From contig JAJRPG010000074.1 of assembly GCA_024280855.1 (NCBI GenBank), forward strand, positions 1 to 64,000: DNA of 64,000 nucleotides, read 5' to 3'. The first letter of the stretch is position 1; each line of letters begins with the position of its first letter. The position numbers and the translations under genes are program-made. Below the pieces are notes generated by a model. The model did no database searches, was not told the origin of the DNA, and saw only the letters and a program-made list of their open reading frames with translations. Below, in pieces: positions 63,344-64,000 of the stretch. Source of the stretch: Planctomycetota bacterium (lineage in GTDB: Bacteria; Planctomycetota; Phycisphaerae; UBA1845).

Positions 63344-64000
63344 TTGGCTCAGCGATTCAAATCAGTCGTAGTACTGCTGCTACTTTTTCAGGTTGTCATT
63401 CGCGGCGTGCTAATTTTTCATGCCGGGCCTATGACCGATCAGGATTACTACGGCGACGATTCGTTCATGTCGCACAAATTCGCTCAGAACATCGCCGAGG
63501 GCAAAGGCATCACACAAGCCGGCACGGTCAATAACGGGTTTCAACCACTCTTCGTCTTCTTGATGGTTCCCTTTTTCTGGTTCTTCGATCCTCTCCAAGC
63601 CACCATCGCTTCAGCCGTGATGAATTCCTTTTTTAGCATCGCAGGTAGCTGGTTCATGTTCCTGCTCGTGCGACGACTAACGAACGAACGGGCCGGTGTC
63701 ATAGCCCTGGCGCTGTGGAGCTTCTCCCCACACTTAACGAGGATAGGACTCAACGGTCTGGAAACGAGCCTGGCAAACATGCTCGCCATCGTCGTCCTAT
63801 TGGTTCACTTGAAAAGCGTAGATACTTTAACAAAGTGGAGCCACGCGCGCTCAGCCGGTCTTGGCCTATTGATGGGACTATCACTGTTAGCGCGATTGGA
63901 TGTTGGGCTTCTGCTGTTACCACTGGGGATTCACCAAATAATCGTTCGCATCCGTCATTGGCAGCATCCCCAATTATTCACGTTGCTGGTCGTAGCTGCG
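63344..64000 (+). CDS. Membrane glycosyltransferase, GT-C type (truncated at window end)
   Basis: This is an open frame of 219 residues running off the window's end. The first membrane segment (VVVLLLLFQVVIRGVLIF) is followed by DQDYYGDDSF, an acidic loop placed as in GT-C and PMT-like glycosyltransferases, then FAQNIAEGKGITQAGTVNNG and FQPLFVFLMVPFFWF. More membrane segments follow. Such enzymes move sugars from lipid-phosphate carriers. The start is likely TTG 63344, with AGGG 6 bases upstream, but the frame is open further back. The 3' end is missing, so length and full domain content cannot be seen. Confidence 0.72.
   Translation, partial: MAQRFKSVVVLLLLFQVVIRGVLIFHAGPMTDQDYYGDDSFMSHKFAQNIAEGKGITQAGTVNNGFQPLFVFLMVPFFWFFDPLQATIASAVMNSFFSIAGSWFMFLLVRRLTNERAGVIALALWSFSPHLTRIGLNGLETSLANMLAIVVLLVHLKSVDTLTKWSHARSAGLGLLMGLSLLARLDVGLLLLPLGIHQIIVRIRHWQHPQLFTLLVVAA

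Noticed and set aside
1-64000. CRISPR arrays, transposases, prophage or integrase genes
   Set aside because: No evenly spaced direct repeats and no matching protein motifs were found on either strand.

Overview
The window looks like ordinary chromosome from a member of the Planctomycetota, possibly class Phycisphaerae; the class is a guess. Points in favour: a type II fatty-acid cluster of a layout I associate with planctomycetes (two FabZ-like dehydratases, an acyl carrier protein and two ketosynthases), an ECF sigma factor overlapping a Ser/Thr kinase with TPRs, large secreted DUF11, TSP3 and dockerin-like proteins, a CHRD protein with a CTERM-type tail, and lpxA. Several Na+-linked transporters suggest a marine or saline habitat. 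No CRISPR array, transposase, prophage or rRNA gene was seen.

Layout. 0.1-6.1 kb: S1-domain protein, then the fabZ-acp-fabZ-KS-KS cluster, in which the first ketosynthase has lost all three catalytic residues. 6.3-11.7 kb: a membrane coiled-coil protein with a BRCT-like C-terminus, then dnaG and rpoD closed by a hairpin terminator. 11.8-12.0 kb: a dispersed palindromic repeat and a gene for selenocysteine tRNA. 12.0-21.8 kb: ECF sigma factor and TPR kinase on the minus strand, divergent from a 1,620-residue lipoprotein whose middle resembles the pore-forming part of anthrax protective antigen, and from a secreted dockerin-like protein. 21.9-30.8 kb: tRNA-Arg, a DinG-like helicase, then truB, pcrA, manC, ruvX and a GH3-family gene. 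30.9-40.2 kb: zinc ribbon protein, SDR, YgiQ, acyl-CoA dehydrogenase, fused 2-oxoacid dehydrogenase E1, ROK kinase and a GHL10 hydrolase. 40.8-46.6 kb: envelope proteins (DUF11 protein, small lipoprotein, HtrA-type protease, rhodanese lipoprotein) and a DUF971 protein. 46.6-55.5 kb: pyrF, rsgA, a stress-protein-like gene with nhaD, an NSS symporter with a small partner, and an AGCS symporter. 55.6-64 kb: tRNA-Ile, lpxA and udg, a CHRD protein, an alpha/beta hydrolase, a 1,081-residue lipoprotein and a truncated membrane glycosyltransferase.

The two most unusual loci are the protective-antigen-like lipoprotein beside its sigma/kinase pair, and the ketosynthase pair that resembles a KS/chain-length-factor arrangement. 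A palindromic repeat of about 26 bases recurs at six gene ends; one copy supplies the last codons and the stop of the GH3 gene. Functions are assigned by reading motifs from the translations; no database search was run.
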